Source: Euleptes europaea (Eukaryota; Chordata; Lepidosauria; Squamata; Sphaerodactylidae). From it: a DNA stretch of 64,000 nt. Positions 13,301 through 19,164 of the stretch are shown piece by piece. The stretch lies in assembly GCF_029931775.1 (NCBI RefSeq), contig NC_079325.1, positions 37,984,673-38,048,672 of the forward strand. The letters are read 5' to 3'. Position 1 is the first letter of the stretch; every line of letters starts with the position of its first letter. The notes under the pieces were generated by a model. It ran no database searches and was not told where the DNA came from. It worked only from the letters and a program-made list of their open reading frames with translations. The translations under genes and the position numbers were made by a program.

Positions 13301-14720
13301 CCTTTCTTATGTTCTCCAAGCCCTCCATGAAGATAGTTTCAGAGGGCAGCTGTATTGGTCTGCAGTGGAACATCTAGATTTTAGTCCAGTAGCACCTTAG
13401 AGGCCAACAAGCTTTCTGGGGCATAAGCTTTTGAGAACCAAAGCTGCCTTTGACTCTCAAAAGCTTGGTAACTGACGAAGGGAGCTTTGACTCTCAAAAG
13501 CTCATACCCTGAAAATCTTGCTGGTCTCTAAGGTGCTACCAGACTGGAATCTAGCTGTTCTCCAAACTTCTACAGCAACCACTAGCAGCAGGACGAATTT
13601 TGCCCTCTGGCTACTGGGCCACACTCGCAAACAGTGTTGCGCAAGTCTTAAAAGGATAGGTGTTCATTCAAATCACAGCAGCTCTAGGGTCCTGAGATAT
13701 TCCAGTGTAACCTATATAACCGATTATTTCTCCTCTACCATGCCTCATAAATAGGGTTGCCAGCCTCCAGGTGGTAGCTGGAGATCTGCTGGGCGGAAGA
13801 AAGAAGAGGGGAATAAAACCCAACCTAAAAACAGAAGCTAGGTCCCCAAGGTTGGGTAGAAAGAAAGGAGATAGATTTATTTATTTATTTATTTATTTAT
13901 TTATTTGAAGTGCTAAAGGTATAGAATTATTTAATTTATAGAATTAATATAATTTATTAGAAGCGCTAAAGGTTAGAATTATTTAAAAGCATTAAAATAG
14001 CACAAAGGCATTTCCTGAGGTTGATAACTGTAACCACATACCAAACACGTTTCGGCCTATAGGGCCTTCATCAGTGGTTAATTAAAACCCTTGTTAAGAC
14101 TGCACACATTTACAGAAATAAATAAATACATATACAAACCGTTCAAATCCAACCAGGCATGTGCATAGGTTGTAAAATCTATTCCCAATTACTCAAACAT
14201 CCGGTCAGATAGGTTATAGTTGTAATACTGGTTAGTATATGTCTCTCATATAGTATGTGTGCAGGTATCAACCTAGTAAAGCAGTCAACCTAGTAAAGCA
14301 GATCTGCTGGGACTACAAGTGATCTCCAGGCATCAGATATCAGTTCATCTGGAGAAAAAGGCTGCATTGGAAGGTGGACTCCATGGCATTATGGCCTATT
14401 GAAGTCCCTCTTCAAACTCCACCCTCCTCTAGGCTCTACCCCCAAAATCTCCAGGTATTTCCCAACCCACAGCTGGCAACCCTCCCAAAGTCTGTTTATT
14501 TTGAAGGAAATTACTGGTGTCTTTGTGGCCAATTAAACTAGGCTGTCTGCTTATAGGACCATGCAAAAGGACATGAATTCACATTTGTGCAGAGAATCTT
14601 TTTTTTTAAAGTGTATTCCTCTAGAAAGTCACAAAAGCAGTCAGGATTACCTTGGACGGAAAGAATTTTCTGCATTTGGTCAATCTGCTGCTTAAGGTCT
14701 TTTTGCTTCTGGAACTTCAT
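609..14720 (-). CDS. CCDC183: CCDC183, 5' six coding exons (partial gene)
   Basis: Coiled-coil domain-containing protein 183 is a long helical protein related to the CCDC63/ODAD1 group and mainly linked to testis and motile cilia; its biochemical role is poorly known. Six minus-strand exons join in phase: 14720-14651, 12168-12047, 7824-7747, 6268-6101, 2259-2155 and 731-609 (70+122+78+168+105+123 nt), giving residues 1-222. The spliced product contains YDQVTISRAC, YVFDRMNVHN and IIRQLENDIEK, which match the human protein as I remember it; the first 64 residues align without a gap. All visible donors are GT and acceptors AG. The start ATG at 14720 was chosen because it aligns with the human start; an in-frame upstream ATG exists in the same open frame. 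The C-terminal half (human about 534 aa) lies beyond the left edge. The gene is divergent from AMBP. Confidence 0.9.
846..1240 (+). mobile_element. Possible L1-type LINE 3' end
   Basis: A short broken frame reading LTALINQKEDNEFVLEWEAW resembles the C-terminus of a vertebrate L1 ORF2. It is followed by AT-rich, A-heavy sequence. It lies in a CCDC183 intron. The call rests only on this weak protein match. Confidence 0.3.
1981..2075 (+). repeat. Reptile interspersed repeat with hammerhead-like core
   Basis: Contains CTGAAGA, a stem-like GTGAGC/GCTCCC, then GAAAGC, followed by GTTAGTCTTTAAGGTGCTAC. Related copies lie at 13430-13560, 20695-20780 and 61010-61110. I cannot assign the family; a Penelope-like origin is possible (see findings). 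Confidence 0.5.
2155..2259 (-). CDS. CCDC183: CCDC183 coding exon 5
   Basis: 105 nt, phase 0, acceptor CACTGCAG and donor GTGAGT. It encodes IIRQLENDIEKMLVKV to MVDLLRD, a heptad-like coiled coil. IIRQLEN-IEK is identical or nearly so in human. Confidence 0.9.
2300..2590 (-). mobile_element. tRNA-derived SINE (minus)
   Basis: Reverse-strand SINE: the 3' part holds CTCACAACAGCCC and TTTTATCC, the tRNA-like head holds a B-box-like GGTTCAAATCC and AGTGGTTAG near 2585. Related degenerate minus copies lie near 7560-7700, 8270-8440, 21165-21390, 21520-21720, 22800-23010, 26650-26780, 41850-42060 and 59690-59910, and a plus copy near 61680-61860. Confidence 0.7.
2752..2983 (-). mobile_element. 5S rRNA-derived SINE
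   Basis: Read on the minus strand, 2983 toward 2890 matches 5S rRNA, including GATCTCGTCAGATCTCAGAA, AGCTAAGCAGGGTC and TTGGATGGGAGACC (the internal pol III promoter region). The other end holds a BovB-like tail (ATAAGCCGGCTGCGACTTG) and a GT run. It is a SINE, not a functional 5S gene. Confidence 0.85.
3005..3220 (+). mobile_element. tRNA-derived SINE
   Basis: Head AGCCAGTGTGGTATAGTGG (A-box-like), then a degenerate B box (GGGTTGAATCC), then a body with CCTTGGGCCAGTCACAC and GAGGATAAAATGGAGG. A related plus copy is at 12275-12500. Confidence 0.75.
3464..4992 (+). mobile_element. Non-autonomous hAT element, 1.5 kb, with 8-bp TSD
   Basis: Starts CAGTGATGGCGAAAC and ends GTTCGCCAACACGG, so the ends are inverted versions of each other. 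It is flanked on both sides by CCCTAGAT (3456-3463 and 4993-5000), an exact 8-bp target-site duplication as made by hAT transposases. The first 80 bases (GAGTGCCCAAACTGCAACCC) resemble an hAT family common in lizards and marsupials. No transposase frame is present. Interior 4320-4860 is very GC-rich with an internal duplication. It lies in CCDC183 intron 4. Confidence 0.85.
4639..4846 (+). repeat. Internal GC-rich tandem duplication in the hAT element
   Basis: Two related blocks both contain GAGCCGGAGAGGCGAGC, GAGGAACAGCTGAGC and GAGGCCTTTTGGAGCCCTGG. The first block is longer by an insert around 4690-4720. GC is far above the surrounding intron, which leaves several frames open by chance. 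Confidence 0.8.
5431..5737 (+). mobile_element. tRNA-derived SINE with CTT tail
   Basis: Holds GTAGTGGTTAAGAGCAGTGG (A box), GGGTTTGATTCCCC (B box), a body with GCCAGCTGGGTGACCTTGGG and the end GGCATATAAAAACCAACTC followed by CTT repeats. Other copies: 8500-8757 (minus), 10752-11054, 21832-22146 and 28223-28538 (plus), and 42232-42440 (minus). Copies keep long matching stretches, so the family looks recent. Confidence 0.85.
6101..6268 (-). CDS. CCDC183: CCDC183 coding exon 4
   Basis: 168 nt, phase 0, acceptor CTGATAG and donor GTGAGA. It encodes KAREVLSSYVFDRMNVHN and a Glu/Gln/Leu-rich helix ending VQAQLQ. YVFDR-N-HN is shared with the human protein. Confidence 0.9.
6380..6548 (+). mobile_element. 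hAT-type MITE (TAGGGTTGCCA family), partial
   Basis: Interior phrases AGATCTCCAGCTGATAGAGA and AAAATGGCCGCTTTGGCAAT and the end GGCAACCCTA match the better-preserved copies at 40334-40537 and 42977-43185. The left terminus is not recognisable. Confidence 0.7.
6678..6715 (+). ncRNA. Hammerhead-ribozyme-like motif
   Basis: TTCCC, then CTGAGGA, a decayed stem II, GAAAC, a very short stem III and GGGAA. TTCCC and GGGAA can pair as stem I; CTGANGA and GAAA are the conserved core. Minimal stem III is known for Penelope-like retroelements. It lies in an AT-rich repeat of unknown limits. Activity is untested and stem II looks poor. Confidence 0.45.
7245..7300 (+). repeat. (TG)28 microsatellite
   Basis: Twenty-eight uninterrupted TG units, grown from the CA-type tail of the 5S-derived SINE that follows on the minus strand. 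It should be polymorphic. Confidence 0.95.
7246..7514 (-). mobile_element. 5S rRNA-derived SINE inserted in an older repeat
   Basis: Full-length-looking minus copy with tail (GTAAAGTGCCGACAAGTCGC on plus) and 5S-like head. Flanks carry GGTGCCT on both sides (7239-7245 and 7515-7521), a target-site duplication. The interrupted host sequence is an older CR1/L2-like 3' end (GGCCCTGCTGGATCAGACC). Confidence 0.85.
7747..7824 (-). CDS. CCDC183: CCDC183 coding exon 3
   Basis: 78 nt, phase 0 at both ends, between a CTTGCAG acceptor and a GTGAGA donor. It encodes YDQVTISRACRD through KENME. The YDQ-TIS-AC pattern is one of the clearest matches to human CCDC183. Confidence 0.9.
8500..8757 (-). mobile_element. 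tRNA-derived SINE with CTT tail (minus)
   Basis: Reverse copy of the family at 5431-5737: GAAGAAGAAGAGTTGG at the tail, CCACAACAGACACCTTGTGA in the body and ACCACTACACCATG at the tRNA-like head. Confidence 0.85.
8758..10751. other. Intronic stretch without recognised element
   Basis: CCDC183 intron 2. Sequence is AT-rich with a short AGC run (9333-9349). I see no exon, known repeat or RNA gene. Confidence 0.5.
10752..11054 (+). mobile_element. tRNA-derived SINE with CTT tail
   Basis: Has GTGTAGTGGTTAAGAGCAGT, GGGTTTGATTCCCC, the body ACACATGAAGCCAGCTGGG and a TTCTTCTTCTTC tail. Confidence 0.85.
11624..11803 (-). mobile_element. Diverged 5S rRNA-derived SINE
   Basis: Minus copy: AAGTGCCATCAAGTCGCAAC tail and a 5S-like head with AGACCCTGCTTAGCG and GATGAGATCGGGCTATACCA on the plus strand. 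It is more diverged than the other copies and its 5S part retains more of the 5' portion of the rRNA. Confidence 0.75.
12047..12168 (-). CDS. CCDC183: CCDC183 coding exon 2
   Basis: 122 nt. It opens after a CTGCCAG acceptor with AG (completing a Glu codon), encodes QGKKLFGQAIKE to LNLAVK, and ends at AAG before GTAAGG. The product is helical and charged. A competing acceptor two bases downstream would break the phase with exon 1. Confidence 0.88.
12275..12500 (+). mobile_element. tRNA-derived SINE
   Basis: GGTTCAAATCC B box, CCTTGGGCCAGTCACAC and the terminal GGTCCCCATTGGGGG phrase, ending in an A-rich stretch. Confidence 0.7.
12797..13317 (+). mobile_element. CR1/L2-type LINE 3' end
   Basis: A 98-codon frame (RRRLRGDMTEVYKIMHGIER, KYFFTKCIVTLWNSLPQ) is the typical CR1/L2 ORF2 C-terminus. 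It is followed by a 3' UTR ending TGGACTTGATAGACCTTAGT and CAGCATGGCCTTTCTTATG. 5'-truncated. Confidence 0.85.
13794..14299 (-). mobile_element. Probable Penelope-like element fragment, non-coding
   Basis: The insertion is bounded by the exact 12-bp duplication AGATCTGCTGGG (13782-13793 and 14300-14311). It contains a TTTA microsatellite, a repeated block around GCTAAAGGT (13910 and 13967) and a hammerhead-like motif at 14031-14080. There is no reverse transcriptase frame. The assignment to Penelope-like elements rests on the hammerhead motif and is an inference. Confidence 0.5.
14031..14080 (-). ncRNA. Hammerhead-ribozyme-like motif
   Basis: On the minus strand: TAACCA, CTGATGA, a GGCC-GGCC stem II, GAAAC, a loop and TGGTTA. 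TAACCA and TGGTTA pair perfectly as stem I (6 bp). Both conserved core blocks are intact. The base before the stem I 3' strand is G, where active hammerheads have A, C or U, so this copy may be inactive. Confidence 0.6.
14651..14720 (-). CDS. CCDC183: CCDC183 coding exon 1
   Basis: Begins with ATG, encodes 23 residues starting MKFQKQKDLKQQ and ends CCAAG before a GTAATC donor in phase 1. The G left over joins the AG that opens the next exon to make Glu, which fixes both splice sites. The exon may extend upstream as 5' UTR, because a TATATAT stretch at 14788-14795 lies 70 bp before the ATG on this strand. Confidence 0.85.
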
Positions 14721-14759
14721 GGTGATCAAGTTTAAACACCTCCGGCTGAAGTCTGGAAA

Positions 14760-15000
14760 TCGGTGCAGTGAGGAAGAGAGTAAGATATATATCCCCTTTG
14801 CCACCCTCCACCAGCTAGTCTACCAATGTGGGTATCAGACAAGACTTGGTTCTGTGACATCAGACAGGAGATTGTGATGCAATCACACCTCACTCAGTTC
14901 TCCACAATGGCTGCTATCTTAGAATCCCAGCATTGCAAGGCAACAGCCGGAATTCCAGCTAGAATGGCATTGGCAGGCCCTTTTCCCGGGCTGTTCTCTT
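14760..15000 (-). promoter_or_regulatory. CCDC183: Candidate CCDC183 promoter
   Basis: TATATAT at 14788-14795 lies about 70 bp before the ATG on the minus strand. GTTGCCTTGCAAT (minus, 14944-14932) resembles an RFX X-box, the usual switch for cilia genes. The hAT insertion at 15159 limits how far ancestral promoter sequence can extend. Confidence 0.4.
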
Positions 15001-15158
15001 GCTTAGGGCTGGTTCAAGCAGGAATCCCCCCACACCATGAAACGTCCAGGCTTGGTTACTGCACCACACTTTTAGGATTAGGGGTTGCCCACCTGATTAG
15101 TGCTGAATGGGTCTGTTGCTTGGGATCTGGCAAAAAGAGCTTTGGTGTTCCTTTAACA

Positions 15159-15758
15159 CAGGGATGGGGAACCTCAGGCCCACATTTTCTGCGGCCCTCG
15201 GGAGCTCCGGGGCCGGGGGTGTGGGGGGGGGAGGCATGGAGGTTGGGGCCTGGTCGCGTGGGGCCGGCGTGCACAGGTGTGTGTGTGGGGTGGAAGGCTT
15301 TTCTTTCTTTTCTTCTTTTTCTGTCACTCTCCTTTCTCTCCCTCTCTCCCTCTTTTTCTGTCTCTTTGTCTCCCTCCGTCCTTTTCTTTCTTTCTCCCCC
15401 TCCCTCCATTTCTTTCTCCCTTTCTCTCTCTTTTCCCCTCCGTCCCTTTTCCTCTTTCTCTGTTTTCTTTCCTTCCTCCCTTCCTTCCCTGTGGTTCGGC
15501 TGCCTCCTGGTGCCTCTTTTGCTCAGGCCTACCGCTGGCTGCCCTCCCACCTGGGAGGGGGGGAGGATGAGGGAGCGGGGGCACCCTCCAAACCTTCTCT
15601 GCGTAGTGTCCCTGGGGGTTGCCAACCTCCAGTTGGTGGCTGGAGACCTGGAAACCGTAGTCTCCCCCCCCCCGGGAGATTTACACCTGGTTATGTCCCC
15701 CGAATAATGTTATAAATGCGCAAATGGCCCTTGGCAGGAAAAAGGTTCCCCACCCCTG
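15159..15758 (+). mobile_element. Non-autonomous hAT element, 600 bp, with 8-bp TSD
   Basis: Starts CAGGGATGGGGAACCT and ends AGGTTCCCCACCCCTG, so the termini are inverted repeats. It is flanked by an exact 8-bp duplication CTTTAACA (15151-15158 and 15759-15766). The interior holds a GC-rich block and a 190-bp C/T-rich tract (15300-15490). No transposase. It lies between CCDC183 and AMBP. Confidence 0.9.
15300..15490 (+). repeat. Polypyrimidine tract inside the hAT element
   Basis: Nearly pure C/T run of CTTT, CTCC and TTCC units. It keeps long frames open on both strands, none of which looks like a gene. Mirror-repeat stretches could form triplex DNA. Confidence 0.85.
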
Positions 15759-16082
15759 CTTTAACAGATGTTTCCTGAATGGGCAATTCACCTATAGGGA
15801 GGTGAAACTCTGTAGAGCATGTCTTTGTAGCGGAAGTTGTCCCACCTAAGAATTTCAAACACTGGGCTTTTTAATAAGTGACATGATAGTTGCCGTTGGA
15901 AGAATAAGACCCCTCTATCTCTTTTTGTTTTTTAAGAACCGGAACATTTCTGGATGTAGGGGGGTGGAGCAGCCATTTGTCCCCCACTCTCTCAGAATTG
16001 GTAGTGCCCCAAACTGTACCACGAGATCTGTTCACTGAAGATTTGACCTAGTTCAGGATGCATTTTAAAAAGATCACTGTCG

Positions 16083-16195
16083 CTAGGGCTGCCATCTCCG
16101 GGTTGGGAAATACCTGGAGATTTTGGGGGTGAAGCATGAGGAGGGAGGGGTTTGGAGAGGGGAGGGACTTCAATGCTATAGAGTCACAAGGTGGT
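16083..16195 (+). mobile_element. Decayed hAT-type MITE
   Basis: CTAGGGCTGCCATC, GGGTTGGGAAATACCTGGAG and GGGACTTCAATGC match the TAGGGTTGCCA family interior. The right end is missing. Confidence 0.6.
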
Positions 16196-16382
16196 GAGCA
16201 CACCCTTCCCCAAGCCTATTGGCTGAACTGCTGTGATGTCACAAACATTCTAACTGCTGCAGAGGAATGTCCAGTCATGGAATTCAGACAAGCACCATAG
16301 CTTCTGTGAGTGAAGAAGAAGAGCTACTTCTTTAGAAGGATAATAACCTTATATACAGGGAGAAGAGGGCATTTGTGTTCTT

Positions 16383-17075
16383 AGAATCATAAAATCATAG
16401 AGTTGGAAGGCACCACCAGTCATCTAGTCCAACCCCCTGCACAATGCAGGAAATTTACAACCACCCTCCCCCCACACCTCCAGTGACCCCCACTGCATGC
16501 CCAGAAGATGACCAAGATGTGTTCCCTCTCATCATCTGCTTAAGGTTATAGAATCAGCATTGCTGACAGATGGCCATCTAACCGCTTCTTAAAAACCTCC
16601 AGGGAAGGAGAGCTTACCCCTTTCCGAGGAAGCCTGTTCCACTGAGGAACCGCTCTAATTGTTAGAAAATTCTTCCTAATGTCTAGATGGAAACTCTTTT
16701 GATTTAATTTCAACCTGTTGTTTCTGGTCTGACCTTCTGGAGCAACAGAAAACAACTCGGCACCCTCCTCTATGTGACAGCCCTTCAAGTACTTGAAGAT
16801 GGTTATCATATCCCCTCTCAGTCTTCTCCTCTTCAGGCTAAACATACCCAGCTCCTTCAACCTTTCCTCATAGGACTTGGTCTCCAGACCCCTCACCATC
16901 TTTGTTGCCCTCCTCTGGACACGTTCCAGCTTGTCTACATCTTTTTTTTAATTGTGGTGCCCAAAACTGAACACAGTACTCTAGGTGAGGTCTAACCAGA
17001 GCAGAGTAAAATGATACCAGCACTTCACGTGATCTGGACACTATACTTCTGTTGATACAGCCCAAGATTCTTGCC
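16383..17075 (-). mobile_element. CR1 LINE 3' end
   Basis: On the minus strand the frame 16899-16546 gives LKRRRLRGDMITIFKYLKG and WNRLPRKGV, the CR1 ORF2 C-terminus; further 5' a second frame gives [18 protein letters not shown]. The 3' end carries GAATCATAAAATCATAGAGT on the plus strand. Disrupted and 5'-truncated. Confidence 0.9.
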
Positions 17076-17945
17076 TAGAAGGGGCATGGAGAAGCAAGCA
17101 AGGCTGGATTCTATGTGTTGATTACAGTCCACCTAGACCTGCTGTTGCAATTTATACTTCAAAGCAGAGGTTAAGAACCTTGATGGGTTTACAACATCCA
17201 ATGTTTGCTGATGCTTCCTCCTGTTTAGTTTAGTTAATCATTGCTTGAGAGTAAACATATTGAGAGTGGGGCAAAGATGTCCTCCATGCGGGGCCAATTT
17301 GGCCAAATGTCTCTGTGAAAATCACACAGCCCAGTTCCCTTGGCTGGGACCAGGACGATCCTAATGTTTCAAGAAGACATTCCAAACAGAATTAAAGGAA
17401 GGGCTGCCAGCAGAAACCATGCAAACATTCTTAAGGTTTTGAGTCTTCAAAGTTCTCTGGCTTTACTTCCAGAGGGGAACAAGGTGGTGTGCATTCTTCA
17501 GGCGCTCAGAGACGACCTTTTTTGTACTGAAGAGCAAGAACATGACTGATTTAGCAAGAACCTGACAAACACCATTGTCTTAACCATACCCTTTTGTTTC
17601 TGAGGAATAGCCCTTCTGGCATTTGATGGTGGACCACAGAATGCAGCTTAATGGCCTTTGATGGCTGGTGGCTATTGCAAGCCTATGAAATGTGCATTAC
17701 ACATACCCTGCTAGGGAAGTGGTTGAAAGGAGCACACGCTCTTGGAAATAAGCAGGGAGAGTGGGAGAGACTGGTTTTAAGTTGGGAGTTAGCTGCAGAA
17801 AGGTGCTAAGAAAGGTTCCTGGCTGGCCACAGCAGCTTCTAAGATACTGTGGGACTGAAGTGATGTTTCCTGAGGACCAGTTCTGCCTCCATCCATTCTT
17901 GCTTCCCAGCTGCTCAGCCTGTACATTTGATTTACTTACTTTAAT
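17076..17945. other. Intergenic stretch without recognised element
   Basis: Between CCDC183 and AMBP. No coding-like frame or recognisable repeat. Confidence 0.5.
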
Positions 17946-17959
17946 GATACTGTTCATAT

Positions 17960-18047
17960 ATTTATTTAAGTCCTTATATCCCTCAAACATTAGATTTACG
18001 CTGCTCAAGATCAATGGATCGAGGAGCTTCTAAGGGATAAAGGAAAG
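17960..18047 (+). mobile_element. Short 5'-truncated LINE 3' end with 14-bp TSD
   Basis: 88 bp flanked by GATACTGTTCATAT on both sides (17946-17959 and 18048-18061). Its body nearly matches 25183-25260 (CCTTATATCCCTCAAACATT), the tail of a longer LINE copy, so this is the extreme 3' end of that family. Confidence 0.85.
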
Positions 18048-18089
18048 GATACTGTTCATATGGCCAATCCAGCCCTGAACAATGTCACA

Positions 18090-18560
18090 GAGATCAAAAT
18101 TAAAAAGGAACTATATGTGTATACAACTGCCAATGTAGTATTACCCCTGCTAAAAGAACCCTCAAATTTTCCAGTTCACAAGCAGATTCCCAGATAAAAG
18201 CCTTTATCCATCTGTCTCTCGCTTCGTTGAGCAGGTTGGAACTAAACAAGGAATGCTGGAGAGGGTCTATTTGGCCAGAACCACATGGGCATACTCTCTC
18301 ACAATATGGTATCCTATTTAGACGACCCACTAACTCCCCCTAATGGAATGGCATTTAGTGTAACCAACGTAAATAATCGTCTGTATCCTGGGATTGTCAG
18401 AAAATCAAAATACATTGGGAGAGATTGTGGCAAGTTTAGACTTAGGTATAGAGGTGAGCGTACACTACGTGCTCTTATTGCAGTACTTCTGAAATCCAGT
18501 TTTTGCAAGCAGCTCAGGATTTATTTGATTTACAACGGTACAGGTAGGAAACAGGTTCAT
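18090..18560 (-). mobile_element. LINE ORF2 C-terminal fragment
   Basis: Minus-strand frames carry FTLVTLNAIPLGG and IPYCERVCPCGSGQIDPLQH, a degenerate zinc-finger-like end of reverse transcriptase. It is homologous to the plus-strand fragment at 24686-25134. Confidence 0.65.
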
Positions 18561-18941
18561 TTGCCACCCACAACATGCATCTGCTGAACTTACCATTAAA
18601 GTGACCTTGAAAAGCTGCCAAACATCCTTCCAGCAATGTAAAACAACATGACCCCTCTTCCCCCGCCCAAACCACCTCTCTATTAACTCAATCTGGCAGG
18701 TGGTGCCTCCTCCAGCTGATGTTAAAAGGAAGAGGAAAACATTGCTGACAAGACCAGGGAGTAATTGGGGTAAAATTGCCTGTACTTCTGCAGTCTGGTT
18801 ACATTTGATTTTTTTGGGGGGGGGGGCAGTTAAATGCCCCCACCCTTTAATACACCAGCAAGGTTTTTGCCAATAGCTGCTCAATACTCAAATAAACCAG
18901 CCCTGGACAAAACCAGTCACCATCCTCCCTCCCCAGTTAGA

Positions 18942-18978
18942 AGGCCAAAGTTCACATTTCTTCACAGTCAAGCAAACA
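18942..18978 (+). promoter_or_regulatory. AMBP: AMBP proximal promoter: HNF4- and FOXA-like sites
   Basis: AGGCCAAAGTTCA at 18942-18954 differs from the HNF4 DR1 consensus at two positions. AGCAAACA at 18971-18978 is a FOXA (HNF3) site on the reverse strand. Both lie within 110 bp of the ATG. AMBP is a liver gene known to depend on hepatocyte nuclear factors. No clear TATA box is seen. Confidence 0.5.
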
Positions 18979-19047
18979 GTACCACAACTGTGATCAAGGG
19001 CTAGGTTTACCACTCAGAAACCCATTAGCAGAACAAACCCCAGAGCC

Positions 19048-19164
19048 ATGAGGTTCCAGGCAGTTCTCTTCTTGATCTCCGCAGCGGCTTTTGGCCCAGC
19101 CAGAGGGAACCCTGTCTTGACTGATGAGGATATTCAAGTCCAGGAGAATTTCGACGAAGAGATG
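19048..19164 (+). CDS. AMBP: AMBP exon 1 (coding part)
   Basis: 39 codons, start ATG to GAG ATG before a GTAATT donor, phase 0. Encodes a hydrophobic leader ([16 protein letters not shown]) and the N-terminus ending [11 protein letters not shown]. The leader probably ends near residue 20. Confidence 0.93.

Larger units (their letters stand above)
13752..14484 (+). mobile_element. hAT-type MITE split by a later insertion
   Basis: Left part 13752-13793 starts TAGGGTTGCCAGCCTCC; right part 14300-14484 continues GATCTCCAGGCATC and ends GGCAACCCT. Between them lies a 506-bp insertion flanked by a 12-bp duplication. Confidence 0.8.

Noticed and set aside
14826-15707. 293-codon plus-strand frame and its minus partners
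   Set aside because: They run through the C/T tract and GC block of the hAT element at 15159-15758; products are low-complexity Ser/Phe/Pro or Arg/Lys/Glu runs.
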